Below, piece after piece: positions 8,812 to 17,243 of a stretch of DNA of 35,558 nt. Source of the DNA: JAVKBW01 sp964352715 (GTDB lineage: Bacteria; Pseudomonadota; Alphaproteobacteria; UBA8366; Aestuariispiraceae). The position numbers and the translations under genes were made by a program. The stretch is taken from contig CAYGSU010000044.1 of the NCBI GenBank assembly GCA_964352715.1, positions 1-35,558 on the forward strand, in the 5' to 3' direction. Positions within the stretch are counted from its first letter, which is position 1. Each line of letters starts with the position of its first letter. The notes under the pieces are model-generated. The model saw only the letters and a program-made list of their open reading frames with translations. It had not been told where the DNA came from and did not search any database.

Positions 8812-10048
8812 AGCGAAGGACATCCACGGGATCGAGGCGGGCCGCACGCCATGCCGGATAGATCGACGCAAGGAACGACAGAAACAGCGCCATCGCCACG
8901 ACCATGATCGTTTCCGTACTGTCGATACGCGCCGGTAACTGCGACAGAAAATAGATTTCCGCCGAAAACAGATCGGTACCGGACAGGTTCTGGATCCATT
9001 GCCGGATCTGTTCGATGTTGAGCGCGAAGGCAATACCCAAAGTCGCGCCGGCGGACGTGCCGATCAGGCCGACCGAGGAACCGGTCATGAAAAAGATACG
9101 CATCATCATCGCCCGGCTCGCGCCGATGGTGCGCATGATGGCGATGCCCTTGGCCTTGTCGTTGACCAGCATGATCTGGCTGGAAATCACATTGAACGCG
9201 GCGACAACGATGATCAGGGTCAGGATCAAGAACATGACATTGCGTTCCACCTGCAACGCGGTGAAAAAGCTGGCATTCGTGCGCTGCCAGTCCTGCACCC
9301 TTACGGTCGGGCCGACCACGGCGGCGATCGGGGTCCTGAGACCGGGCGCGATTTCCGGTGAATTGACCATCACCTCGATTGCGGTAACGGCATTCTCTTT
9401 CTGGAAATAGATCTGCGCTTCCGACAATGGCATGAAGATGAATGTGCTGTCGTATTCGTACATGCCGATATCGAACAGCGCATCGATTTCATAACTCTTG
9501 GTGCGCGGCACGGTGCCGAAGGCGGTCGACGTGCCGTTCGGCGAGATCAGCTTTACCTTGTCGCCGATACTGAGACCCATCCGCTGGGCCATGCGGGACC
9601 CCATGATAATGCCGCGACCGTCATCAAAGCGCGAAAGGTCACCCCGCTTGATCGCGTCGGCGAGGGATTTTCTGGCCAGAAAATCTTCCTTCCGGACGCC
9701 ACGGACAACCGCACCGCTGGCAACGCCGTTCGCGGTCGCCATCACCTGTCCCTCGACCAGTGGCGTTACCATGACAACGCCGTCGACTTTCATCACGCCG
9801 TCGATGATTGACACGTAATCATTCAAACCTGCCGGGCCGGCGCTGATCGTAAGATGCCCGTTAATGCCAAGAACCCGACCGAGCAATTCGTGGCGGAAGC
9901 CGTTCATTACCGCCATCACGATAATCAGTGTGGCGACCCCCAGCATGATGCCCAACAGGGAAAACCAGGCAATGACGGAGATAAATCCCTCCTGCCGACG
10001 GGCGCGCAGATACCGGAAAGCAACCATCCGTTCGAGGGGTGAAAACAT
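8804..10048 (-). CDS. lolC: Lipoprotein-releasing ABC transporter permease (LolC/LolE family)
   Basis: Inner-membrane permease of the Lol lipoprotein-release system. The 414-residue product has the FtsX/MacB topology. One N-terminal transmembrane helix (ISVIAWFSLLGIMLGVATLI, about 24-43) is followed by a large periplasmic domain of about 200 residues, then three C-terminal helices. It begins FSPLERMVAFRYLRARRQEG, a signature N-terminus of the family. Only one permease gene is present, as is usual in Alphaproteobacteria, so the transporter may use a single permease type in place of the LolC/LolE pair (inference). It lies 8 bases after proS and overlaps lolD by 8 bases, forming a proS-lolC-lolD operon. 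The name lolC rather than lolE is a convention here. Confidence 0.95.
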   Translation of the reverse strand: MFSPLERMVAFRYLRARRQEGFISVIAWFSLLGIMLGVATLIIVMAVMNGFRHELLGRVLGINGHLTISAGPAGLNDYVSIIDGVMKVDGVVMVTPLVEGQVMATANGVASGAVVRGVRKEDFLARKSLADAIKRGDLSRFDDGRGIIMGSRMAQRMGLSIGDKVKLISPNGTSTAFGTVPRTKSYEIDALFDIGMYEYDSTFIFMPLSEAQIYFQKENAVTAIEVMVNSPEIAPGLRTPIAAVVGPTVRVQDWQRTNASFFTALQVERNVMFLILTLIIVVAAFNVISSQIMLVNDKAKGIAIMRTIGASRAMMMRIFFMTGSSVGLIGTSAGATLGIAFALNIEQIRQWIQNLSGTDLFSAEIYFLSQLPARIDSTETIMVVAMALFLSFLASIYPAWRAARLDPVDVLRYE

Positions 10049-10056
10049 GGTTCTGC

Positions 10057-11400
10057 TTACCCGGCCAGCTTTGCGAGGGCCGCTTCCGCGCTGAGTTCTT
10101 CTTTTTCTCCCGTGTGACGGTTTTTCATTTCGACAAGGCCGGCCTTGACGCCTCGCGGGCCGATGATGATCTGCCAGGGTATACCGATCAGCTCCATATC
10201 GGCGAACTTGACCCCTGCCCGTTCGTCGCGATCATCATAGATGACTTCGATACCGGCGTTCTGACACTTGCCGTACAGCTCGTTGCAAACAGCATCGCAC
10301 CCCTCGTCGCCCTGCCGCAGATTGATCAGGGCAACCCGGAACGGTGCAACGGATTCCGGCCAGACAATCCCTGAATCGTCGTGACAGGCTTCGATAATGC
10401 CACCGGCCAGACGGGAAACGCCAATACCGTAAGAGCCGCTCTGCACGACAGCCTGGCCGCCATCGCCGGTCGCAAGTTTGGCGTCGAAGTATTTGGAATA
10501 CTTGTCATTGAAGAAGAAGATATGGCCGACCTCTATACCCCGAGCCGTTCGCTGTGACTCTTTCGGCACGTCCGCCTGGAACTTTTCCTCGTCATGCTGT
10601 TCGTCCGTCGCGGCGTATGGCGCCGTAATCCTTTCGACCAGTGCCTGTGTCTCCTCGACATTGTCAAGATCGACATCGACCTTCGTCAGATCCCAATTTA
10701 ACAGGTCCTGATGGCACCAGACCTGGCTTTCGCCGGTTTCCGCCAGAATAATGAATTCGTGACTGAGATCACCACCGATCGGGCCGGTATCGGCCGCCAT
10801 CGGAACGGCTTTCAGTCCCATGCGCGCGTAGGTGCGCAAATAAGCGACCATCTGCTTGTTATAGGAATGTCTTCCCGCTTCGGCGGAAATGTCGAAAGAA
10901 TAGGCGTCCTTCATCAGGAATTCCCGGCCCCGCATCACACCAAACCGCGGCCGCACTTCGTCGCGAAACTTCCACTGGATGTGATACAGCATCCGGGGGA
11001 CGTCCTTGTAACTGTGCGACCCAGTGGCGAAGATATCGGTAATCATCTCCTCGTTGGTCGGTCCGTACAGCATGTCGCGCTCGTGTCGGTCTGTAATGCG
11101 CAGCATTTCCTTGCCGTAGTCGTCGTAGCGGCCGGACTTGCGCCACAGATCGGCAGACTGAATGGTCGGCATCAGCACTTCATGCGCGCCGATCCGGTCC
11201 TGCTCCTCTCGGACGATCTGTTCTATTTTCTTCAGAACGCGGAACCCGAGCGGCAGCCATGAATAGATACCCGCGCTTTCCTGACGGATCATCCCGGCGC
11301 GCAGCATCAGCCGGTGCGACACGATCTGCGCTTCCGACGGGTCATCGCGCAGGGTGGGCATGAAGTACTGGGACATACGAACGGCAGGCGATAGACGCAT
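10057..11400 (-). CDS. proS: Prolyl-tRNA synthetase, short form without editing insert
   Basis: Charges tRNA-Pro with proline in the cytoplasm. The product is about 447 residues: a class II catalytic core with motif 1 around AGIYSWLPLGFRVLKKIEQI, motif 2 around QWKFRDEVRPRFGVMRGREF, and motif 3 around GSYGIGVSRLAGGIIE. A C-terminal anticodon-binding domain follows (VIYDDRDERAGVKFADME). The roughly 180-residue editing insert of the E. coli enzyme is absent, as is normal for Alphaproteobacteria, so mischarged Ala-tRNA-Pro would need a separate ProX-type deacylase. The open frame extends to an ATG at 11427. I prefer the ATG at 11400 (MRLSPAVRMSQYF) because family members begin near MRLSRYF and a weak AGGAAAG lies upstream. 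The start is uncertain by a few codons. It heads the proS-lolC-lolD operon and is divergent from the EamA gene. Confidence 0.96.
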   Translation of the reverse strand: MRLSPAVRMSQYFMPTLRDDPSEAQIVSHRLMLRAGMIRQESAGIYSWLPLGFRVLKKIEQIVREEQDRIGAHEVLMPTIQSADLWRKSGRYDDYGKEMLRITDRHERDMLYGPTNEEMITDIFATGSHSYKDVPRMLYHIQWKFRDEVRPRFGVMRGREFLMKDAYSFDISAEAGRHSYNKQMVAYLRTYARMGLKAVPMAADTGPIGGDLSHEFIILAETGESQVWCHQDLLNWDLTKVDVDLDNVEETQALVERITAPYAATDEQHDEEKFQADVPKESQRTARGIEVGHIFFFNDKYSKYFDAKLATGDGGQAVVQSGSYGIGVSRLAGGIIEACHDDSGIVWPESVAPFRVALINLRQGDEGCDAVCNELYGKCQNAGIEVIYDDRDERAGVKFADMELIGIPWQIIIGPRGVKAGLVEMKNRHTGEKEELSAEAALAKLAG

Positions 11401-11562
11401 GGGTAATGGCTTTCCTGAAACGGTCATCGATGAACGGGTGTTTTAGGGATTGCTGCGGGTTGTGTCCATGCACAGATGCGCCGCATGCCAATTCCTTGGC
11501 AAAGTGCGCAAATTGGCGGCATGATCGCAACCGCCCGCCCCCGACAGGAAAGACTATCACCC

Positions 11563-12432
11563 GTGTCCCCCTGGCATCTTCTTCTCGCCATTCTGGTTCC
11601 TGCTGTTTGGGGCCTGGGTTTTGCGCTTGCCAAGGTGGGCATGGACCAGTTCCCGCCTTTCATGATCATGAGCATGCGGTTCGCCATTTCGGCACTTGTG
11701 CTGGTCTGGTTCGTGAAACCACCCTGGGGACACATGCGCATGATTTTTATGATCGCGATGATCAGCGCAACCATCCAGTATGGCTTCACCTTTTACGGTC
11801 TCAAGAGCCTGGATGCATCGACCGCCGTAATCGTCGTGCAGCTCGAAGCACCGTTTCTGGCTCTGCTGGGCGCTTTCTTCCTGCGGGAAAAACTTGGCTG
11901 GAAAAAGCTTTTGGGCATGGTGCTGGCCTTCGGTGGTGTCGGTCTGATCGCCGGTGAACCGCGACTCGAAGGCAGCCTCCTGTATGTCGGCATGGTATCG
12001 ACCGGCGCGCTGACCTGGGCAATCGGTCAGCTCATGATCCGCCAGCTTCAGGCAGTATCGGGCAGAACGATGCTGGCCTGGGTATCGGTTTTCGCCGCAC
12101 CGCAGATGTTCATCGCTTCACTTGTGCTGGAATCCGGTCAGTGGGAAGCGGTAAAACAGGCCACGCCCGAACAGTGGGGTATCGTTCTGTATCTCGGCCT
12201 CGTCATGACCGCAGTCGGTTATTCGGCCTGGTACATATTGGTGAAGAGCGTGCCGTTCAGCAGTATCGCGCCGTTTCTGCTGTTAACCCCTGTTACGACC
12301 CTGTGCTTCGGATACTTCGTCATCGGCGATGTCTTCACGGTCGCCATGGCAGTAGGATCTATGCTGGTTCTGTTCGGTGTGCTGATCACGACGATCCAGC
12401 GACGACGGGCCGTACCGGCCGGATCCGAGTGA
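11563..12432 (+). CDS. EamA/DMT-family transporter, about 10 membrane helices
   Basis: Inner-membrane permease of the drug/metabolite transporter superfamily, whose members export amino acids, metabolites or drugs; the substrate is not evident. The product shows two EamA repeats. The first runs from LLLAILVPAVWGLGFALAKV to about residue 130, with the typical ending VVQLEAPFLALLGAFFLREK. The second runs from about 145 to 280 and ends in a repeat of the same pattern (APFLLLTPVTTLCFGYFVIG). I chose the GTG at 11563 because it gives MSPWHLLLAILVP, a common family start, and has AGGAAAG about ten bases upstream. ATGs at 11521 and 11476 are in frame but would add a non-membrane leader. It is one of only two plus-strand genes. 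It is divergent from proS and convergent with the GGDEF-EAL gene, with 6 bases between the stops. Confidence 0.9.
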   Translation: MSPWHLLLAILVPAVWGLGFALAKVGMDQFPPFMIMSMRFAISALVLVWFVKPPWGHMRMIFMIAMISATIQYGFTFYGLKSLDASTAVIVVQLEAPFLALLGAFFLREKLGWKKLLGMVLAFGGVGLIAGEPRLEGSLLYVGMVSTGALTWAIGQLMIRQLQAVSGRTMLAWVSVFAAPQMFIASLVLESGQWEAVKQATPEQWGIVLYLGLVMTAVGYSAWYILVKSVPFSSIAPFLLLTPVTTLCFGYFVIGDVFTVAMAVGSMLVLFGVLITTIQRRRAVPAGSE

Positions 12433-12438
12433 CAGGGG

Positions 12439-14574
12439 TCAGGCGTCCGGGCCGATCATCTTGCCGGCAAATTGCAGGAATGCTTTTTTGTCCAGCGGCC
12501 GGCTATAGTGGAAACCCTGAATGAAATCGCATTCGATTTTGTTCAGGAATTCAAGCTGCGCCTGTGTTTCCACACCCTCACCGACTACCTTGAGATCAAG
12601 CGCATGGGCCATGGCGACAATGGCGTTGGCCAAAGCGTTGTCCTGCGGATCGTTGTTGATATCGCGCACGAACATCCGGTCGATCTTCAGCGTGTCGAAA
12701 GGAAATTTCTTCAGATACGACAGCGAGGAATAGCCGGTCCCGAAATCGTCGATCGCCAGGCGCACACCCATTTCATGCAGGGCGTTGAGCACGACGGCGT
12801 TTTCGGGAATGTCGCTCATGATCACACTTTCGGTGATCTCAAGCTCAAGACAATGCGGCGGAAGACCGGTGTCGCTCAGCGTCTCGCGCACGAGATCGAT
12901 CAGCTTCGGCCGTGTCGAGGTAAACTGAAGCGCCGAAACATTCACCGCGATGCAGAGGTCGTGGTTCAGCGCCTCGCGCATCTGCATGGTTTCCCGGCAT
13001 GCCGTGCGCAGAATCCACTGGCCGATATTGCTGATCATGCCGTTGTCTTCCGCCAGCGGAATGAACTGGGCCGGGCCAATTCGGCCCAGCGTGGGGTGTT
13101 CCCATCTGACAAGCGCTTCCATACCGATCAGTTTGTCGGTGTCGGGGCGGATGACCGGCTGGTAATGCAGAACCAGTTCGTTTCTGGCCAGGGCCTTGCG
13201 CAACTGGTTTTCAAGCAACAGGTGTTCCTGCGCATGGCCGTCGATATCCGGCGAGAAGAAATGGAAGGTATTCTTTCCCTTTGCTTTCGAGCGGTGCATC
13301 GCGGCGTCTGCGCTGCGCAGGAGTGTGGCGGAATCCCGCGCATCGCCCGGATAAAGCCCGATGCCGATACTGACGGTTACGGCGACTTCATGGCCGTTGA
13401 TCAGAAAAGGGCGCGCACAGCGGTCGAGCAGCTTCTGGGCAATGTTTTCACAATAGTTGACCGTTTTCAGATCTGGCAGAACGACAAGAAACTCGTCACC
13501 GCCCAAGCGCGCAACCGTATCGCCTTCCCTGACCGAGGCGCGAAGATGTTCGCCGATCCGTACCAGAAGTTCATCGCCGGCAGGGTGACCGAGGATGTCG
13601 TTGATCTTCTTGAAATTATCGATATCGACCAGCATGACCGCCGTGATCAGCTTTTCCCGACGCGACCGGACAATCGCCTGCCCCAGCCGGTCCATTGCTA
13701 GATCGCGGTTCGGCAGATCCGTAAGCAGGTCGAAATTGGCCTGGTGTTGCAGGCTTTCTTCGTATTTTTTTCGCTCGCTGACATCAATCAGAACACTCAG
13801 CTCTTCTAAAATATCCCCGCCCGCATCAGTGATGCTGGAGGTGTAAAGAAGGCCGTCCATCGTATCGCGGTTCTTCTTGATGAACTTGCAGGGAATGACG
13901 GGCCGCGTATCCGGTTGAACGGATCGCGCCGCGTCGTCATCCGCCTTCTGCCGGATCATGAACCTTTCGATTGGCCGGCCAATGACTTCGTCAACGGTGT
14001 AGCCCAGAACCTCCAGCCAATAATCGCTGACGCTGACAACAACGCCGTCCTGCGACGTTGAACAGGCCATGACCGGGCTCTTGTTGAACAGGGTGCGGTA
14101 GCGTTCCTCGCTCTTGCGCAGATTTTCTTCCGACAGCAACTGCTGCGTAATATCCCGCGCCGTTCCCCGGAACCCCGCGAAATCGCCGGTTTTGGCATCG
14201 TAAACCCTGACCCCGCTCAGAAGCTGAAAGCGCTGGTCACCGGCGGCGGTTCTTACCGAATACAGGACATTGCGGAACGGCTTTTTCCAGTTGATTTCCA
14301 GCGCGTCCTTTTCCGGCGTCAGGAATGCGCCGAAGGACTCAAGCGTCCGACCCTTCATTTCCAGCGGATGGTACCCCAGGGTTTCCATCACCCGCTGAGA
14401 CACAAAGGTCATTTCCAGATTGTGATCGGTTTCCCAGATCCAGTCGGATACGAGGCGAGAGATATCCTGAAACCTGCGGACGGCCCAGGCCGGCCCAGCG
14501 TCACCGGCCTCACGGTCGAAGGCTTCCTCTACATCGTCGAACTCATCGCCTTTATTGAGCTTTATCAAAGGCAT
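12439..14574 (-). CDS. PAS-PAS-GGDEF-EAL cyclic-di-GMP signalling protein
   Basis: Cytoplasmic c-di-GMP turnover enzyme of 711 residues with no transmembrane helix. Two PAS domains lie at about 35-145 (WIWETDHNLEMTFVSQRVME; ending GFRGTARDIT) and 155-270. A GGDEF domain follows at about 275-438 with an intact GGDEF at 358-362 and an RxxD inhibitory site (REGD, 349-352) at the canonical five-residue spacing. The EAL domain at about 450-700 keeps EAL (486-488), NVSALQF, ELEITES, DDFGTGYSSL, KID and the GEGVET loop. Both cyclase and phosphodiesterase sites therefore look intact, and the protein could be bifunctional. The ATG at 14574 was chosen over 14583 because GGAGG lies 9 bases before it but directly abuts the other. 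The gene overlaps the end of the DUF2336 gene by 23 bases, so the two are probably co-transcribed and translationally coupled. The PAS ligand is unknown. Confidence 0.95.
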   Translation of the reverse strand: MPLIKLNKGDEFDDVEEAFDREAGDAGPAWAVRRFQDISRLVSDWIWETDHNLEMTFVSQRVMETLGYHPLEMKGRTLESFGAFLTPEKDALEINWKKPFRNVLYSVRTAAGDQRFQLLSGVRVYDAKTGDFAGFRGTARDITQQLLSEENLRKSEERYRTLFNKSPVMACSTSQDGVVVSVSDYWLEVLGYTVDEVIGRPIERFMIRQKADDDAARSVQPDTRPVIPCKFIKKNRDTMDGLLYTSSITDAGGDILEELSVLIDVSERKKYEESLQHQANFDLLTDLPNRDLAMDRLGQAIVRSRREKLITAVMLVDIDNFKKINDILGHPAGDELLVRIGEHLRASVREGDTVARLGGDEFLVVLPDLKTVNYCENIAQKLLDRCARPFLINGHEVAVTVSIGIGLYPGDARDSATLLRSADAAMHRSKAKGKNTFHFFSPDIDGHAQEHLLLENQLRKALARNELVLHYQPVIRPDTDKLIGMEALVRWEHPTLGRIGPAQFIPLAEDNGMISNIGQWILRTACRETMQMREALNHDLCIAVNVSALQFTSTRPKLIDLVRETLSDTGLPPHCLELEITESVIMSDIPENAVVLNALHEMGVRLAIDDFGTGYSSLSYLKKFPFDTLKIDRMFVRDINNDPQDNALANAIVAMAHALDLKVVGEGVETQAQLEFLNKIECDFIQGFHYSRPLDKKAFLQFAGKMIGPDA

Positions 14575-15685
14575 AGACGCCATCCTCCAACTGTCGAATG
14601 GCTGCTAGATAATCAGAGCCCCGCCGCCACCTGTGGAGAACATCCCAGGCGTTGTCACTGGTGATGCTGTTGTAAAGCTCCATTGTTTTTCTGATGTCCC
14701 GTTTCAGGACCTTGCTGGTCACCGGCCGTGTCTTGCGGCTCAGGGTAAACAGACGCTGATAGGTTTCCGGCGGTGTTTTCAGTGCCTTGCAGGCAATCGC
14801 CAGCCCTTCGCCACCCGGCTCGAACATGATCCGCCTGGCGAGAATGTCCGACAGCCCGGTCAGCCGGCGGAATACGGCAAGAAACAGCGGCACCAGACCG
14901 TCTTCGAGCAGCGCAATCAACAGATCGACAGTCAATCTGCCTTCTGCTTCAAGCCTGTCCAGCAGGACGGTCCGGCTGTCGAGTGACTGGTTGTCTTCAC
15001 GGGTCAGTTCGGCAAGTGTCTTTCGGGTCGTGTCCTCAATCAGTTCATCGAGGTCGCCGATATCGATATCATAACGATCGGCAATGTAATTCCGCAGCGC
15101 GACAGATACCCACAGCGACATTTTCTTGGCCAGCTCAGGCGGCAGATCGGACCTTGTGACAAGAGGTTCCTGGAAGGAATCGACCCTTTTCGACTCCTCG
15201 ACCAGATATTCCATCATCGCGCGCGAGATACGCGAATTCGTGTTTTCCAGCAGACTGGTTATCACCCGCTCTTCCCCGGTTCCGATCAGGGCGTCGGAAA
15301 CATCTTCGCTGACGTCATCACGAAGGGTGATAGCAAGCTGATGTTCCAGGGTCCGGTGATGAACGATCTCAATCAGATCGCGGTCTTCCAGAACATGACT
15401 CTTTACCAGTATCGGATAGGCGATTTCGATCTTGTCATTCGCCAGTTCGACGCACAGATCGTGCGGTGCGTTGGCATCTTCAGCCAACAGGGTCGACAGC
15501 TTCAGTCTGAGAGGAACTTCAAGGTCTCGAACGAGACTTTGCAGGATATCGAGCATGATAGCGCGTTCGGCATCGGTAAGGTCGCCTTCATCCAGAAAGA
15601 GATCGGTCACGATCTCTCCCAGGCGCGCCCTACCTTCGACGGATTTTTGCCGCGCGAGCGCGAACAATTCGTCTGCCGACAACAT
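14552..15685 (-). CDS. DUF2336 domain protein (HEAT-like helical protein)
   Basis: A 377-residue, acidic, all-helical cytoplasmic protein that I match to DUF2336, a family found mainly in Alphaproteobacteria and of uncertain function. The N-terminal half resembles helical repeats, with segments such as LVRDLEVPLRLKLSTLLAED and VSDALIGTGEERVITSLLEN. The central block VTRSDLPPELAKKMSLWVSV (about 178-197) is a family hallmark. No signal peptide, membrane helix or catalytic motif is visible. The ATG at 15685 has a purine-rich GGGGGA about ten bases upstream. The stop lies inside the next gene, the PAS-GGDEF-EAL gene, giving a 23-base overlap. Coupled translation with a c-di-GMP enzyme suggests a role in the same signalling pathway (inference). 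The promoter should lie in the AT-rich stretch upstream. Confidence 0.85.
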   Translation of the reverse strand: MLSADELFALARQKSVEGRARLGEIVTDLFLDEGDLTDAERAIMLDILQSLVRDLEVPLRLKLSTLLAEDANAPHDLCVELANDKIEIAYPILVKSHVLEDRDLIEIVHHRTLEHQLAITLRDDVSEDVSDALIGTGEERVITSLLENTNSRISRAMMEYLVEESKRVDSFQEPLVTRSDLPPELAKKMSLWVSVALRNYIADRYDIDIGDLDELIEDTTRKTLAELTREDNQSLDSRTVLLDRLEAEGRLTVDLLIALLEDGLVPLFLAVFRRLTGLSDILARRIMFEPGGEGLAIACKALKTPPETYQRLFTLSRKTRPVTSKVLKRDIRKTMELYNSITSDNAWDVLHRWRRGSDYLAAIRQLEDGVYAFDKAQ

Positions 15686-16043
15686 CTAATTTACGTCCCC
15701 CAACTCACCCAGTATTAATCTTTTTTACTTGTTGAACTAAAAAGAACAAAAGACCGGTACTATGAAGTGTGCATCAATACGAATTAGAGGCAATAAAAAA
15801 AACTTAGAAATCAATGTATTATCAACAGGATGTATAACCCCTATACCTGACCGCTAAATACTGTGCATGACGTCCTTCCAATACCCAAATCCTGCTTATC
15901 CGCAGAATTCTGCATTCCAACAATTTTTACGCAAATCCAGTAGATGCGCAGCACCACATGCTGACAGTAAAGTAGAGTAGTATTACAATTAAATGAAAGT
16001 GCTGAATATTTAAACTGAAGTGCGTTCGGCTTTAGGGCCTAAG
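15686..16043. other. AT-rich intergenic stretch upstream of the DUF2336 gene
   Basis: These 358 bases contain no open frame that looks real and are visibly richer in A and T than any neighbouring gene. They lie between the stop of the secreted repeat protein gene and the start of the DUF2336 gene, both on the minus strand. A perfect 12-base palindrome, GCAGAATTCTGC, sits at 15902-15913 and could be an operator. Runs of A and T at 15718-15750 and 15785-15805 could form an UP element or promoter for the DUF2336 operon. I cannot identify a convincing -35/-10 pair, and no hairpin with a T-tract is visible after the upstream gene. Confidence 0.5.
15902..15913. promoter_or_regulatory. 12-base perfect palindrome, possible operator
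   Basis: GCAGAATTCTGC reads identically on both strands. It lies about 217 bases upstream of the DUF2336 start in AT-rich DNA. It could be a dimeric regulator site, but a 12-base palindrome can also arise by chance in a window of this size. Confidence 0.2.
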
Positions 16044-17243
16044 CTAAGGCAGAAACCCTGCCGCCGCACATTTTTCGAGCACATCCTGACGGGCGGACTC
16101 CACCAGCGGCTCACCGTTCAGGGTCACCTTCCCTGACAGAACATCAAACCGGACCTGCGCCACTGTGATGGTTGACTCATTCGATGCGAAGACACCACCC
16201 GATACGGCGTCCGCCTCGATCCTGGCCTGATCGGCGCCGAACGCCGCTGCCTCAGCCTGCAGATCCTGCTGAGCCGCCTGGTTCGCCACAAGTGCGGATT
16301 CCGTGCTGGACAGGGCGGCCGCATTGCTCTGGAACGCAGCGTCTGCCTCCAGGAAGTCGGCACTGCCGAAAATCGTTTCCTCAAGTTCCGCGATCTGAGC
16401 CGCCCGGTCATTCAACACAGCCGGATCGGTTTGCAGGTCACCGCCGGTTGCCGTGACAATCGCCGCTTTCTGAGCCTCGAAATCGTTGATAAAAACATCG
16501 CGCGCGGCAGAAACAGCAGCCTGTTCCGTTTCCAGACTGGTCTGAAGCTGTTGCAGGCCGATGGTTTGCTGGGCGATCTGGGCCAAGAGCACACTTTGCT
16601 GGGTGCTCAAGGCCTGGAACTCGGCAGACCCGAAGACCTCCTGCTCCAACAGGGCGATGGCGTCATTGCGCTGAACAAGCTGCTGATTGGAAGGATCGTC
16701 GGCGCCGGTTGCAGCAATGATGGCTGCTTCCCGCGCATCGAAATCGGCCTGGATAGCGGCCAGTTCGGTATCGACCGTCTCGGCTGCCGCTTCAAGATCT
16801 TCCAGCGTCTGGTTGAACGCGGCTTCCTGCAGCGCTTCCAGTTCTTCCGGATTGTCCGCCAGCCTTTCGGCAAGCGCCTGCCGGGCGGCGGCTTCGCGTC
16901 TGTCGGCCTGGAAGGTCAACGGGTTTATGGTGATCGGAAATTCAATCACATCAGGCAGCACATACTCGAAACCGGTTTGAAGGTCCGCCGATTTGACAGC
17001 ATTGCCTCTGACATCGACGCCGGGCTGATAGGCGACATCTGCCGAGCGGGTTTCAATCGCCAGCCGGCGGCAATCGCGCTTCGTGACGCTGATGCGCAGA
17101 ACTTCCGGTTTGTCCGGCGCCCGCGGCGACGTTCCATCACCGACAAATCCACCACTGTTGTTGAACGGATTGTCAGCCGCTATCCCTGTCGACGCATGGG
17201 CACCGAACAGCAATACGCAAAAGAGATAGACCGGCCATAGCAT
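16044..17243 (-). CDS. Secreted coiled-coil protein with tandem 87-residue repeat, function unknown
   Basis: I do not recognise this 399-residue product as a named family. It begins with a clear signal peptide (LWPVYLFCVLLFGAHASTG) with likely cleavage after A23, so it is periplasmic or exported. The mature N-terminal part (about 45-110) is beta-rich and includes VAYQPGVDVRGNAV. Residues 112-345 are alanine-, glutamine- and glutamate-rich helix, likely coiled coil. Within it two copies of a unit about 87 residues long can be aligned: DFDAREAAIIAATG with EQEVFGSAEF (167-209), and DFEAQKAAIVTATG with EETIFGSADF (254-297). A short beta-rich C-terminal part (VAQVRFDVLSGKVTLNGEPL) ends near the last residue. 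The mature protein has only two cysteines, C58 and C392, one in each terminal part. The ATG at 17243 was chosen because GGAGAGG lies seven bases before it and the signal peptide starts there; an ATG at 17270 is in frame. Confidence 0.8.
   Translation of the reverse strand: MLWPVYLFCVLLFGAHASTGIAADNPFNNSGGFVGDGTSPRAPDKPEVLRISVTKRDCRRLAIETRSADVAYQPGVDVRGNAVKSADLQTGFEYVLPDVIEFPITINPLTFQADRREAAARQALAERLADNPEELEALQEAAFNQTLEDLEAAAETVDTELAAIQADFDAREAAIIAATGADDPSNQQLVQRNDAIALLEQEVFGSAEFQALSTQQSVLLAQIAQQTIGLQQLQTSLETEQAAVSAARDVFINDFEAQKAAIVTATGGDLQTDPAVLNDRAAQIAELEETIFGSADFLEADAAFQSNAAALSSTESALVANQAAQQDLQAEAAAFGADQARIEADAVSGGVFASNESTITVAQVRFDVLSGKVTLNGEPLVESARQDVLEKCAAAGFLP

Noticed and set aside
8812..9033. 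A 74-residue N-terminal extension of LolD
   Set aside because: It lies wholly inside lolC, is rich in Arg and Ser, and has no counterpart in LolD proteins.
12420..12445. A bidirectional terminator between the EamA and GGDEF-EAL stops
   Set aside because: The six-base gap and its flanks have short GC-rich complementarity (GGCCGTACCGGCC) but no T-tract on either strand.
16044..17243. The secreted repeat protein as an adhesin or TolC-like channel
   Set aside because: It has helical repeats and a signal peptide but no membrane-spanning barrel pattern, no YadA/autotransporter anchor, and no RND-type channel motif. Its closeness to the pump genes is only about 8 kb.
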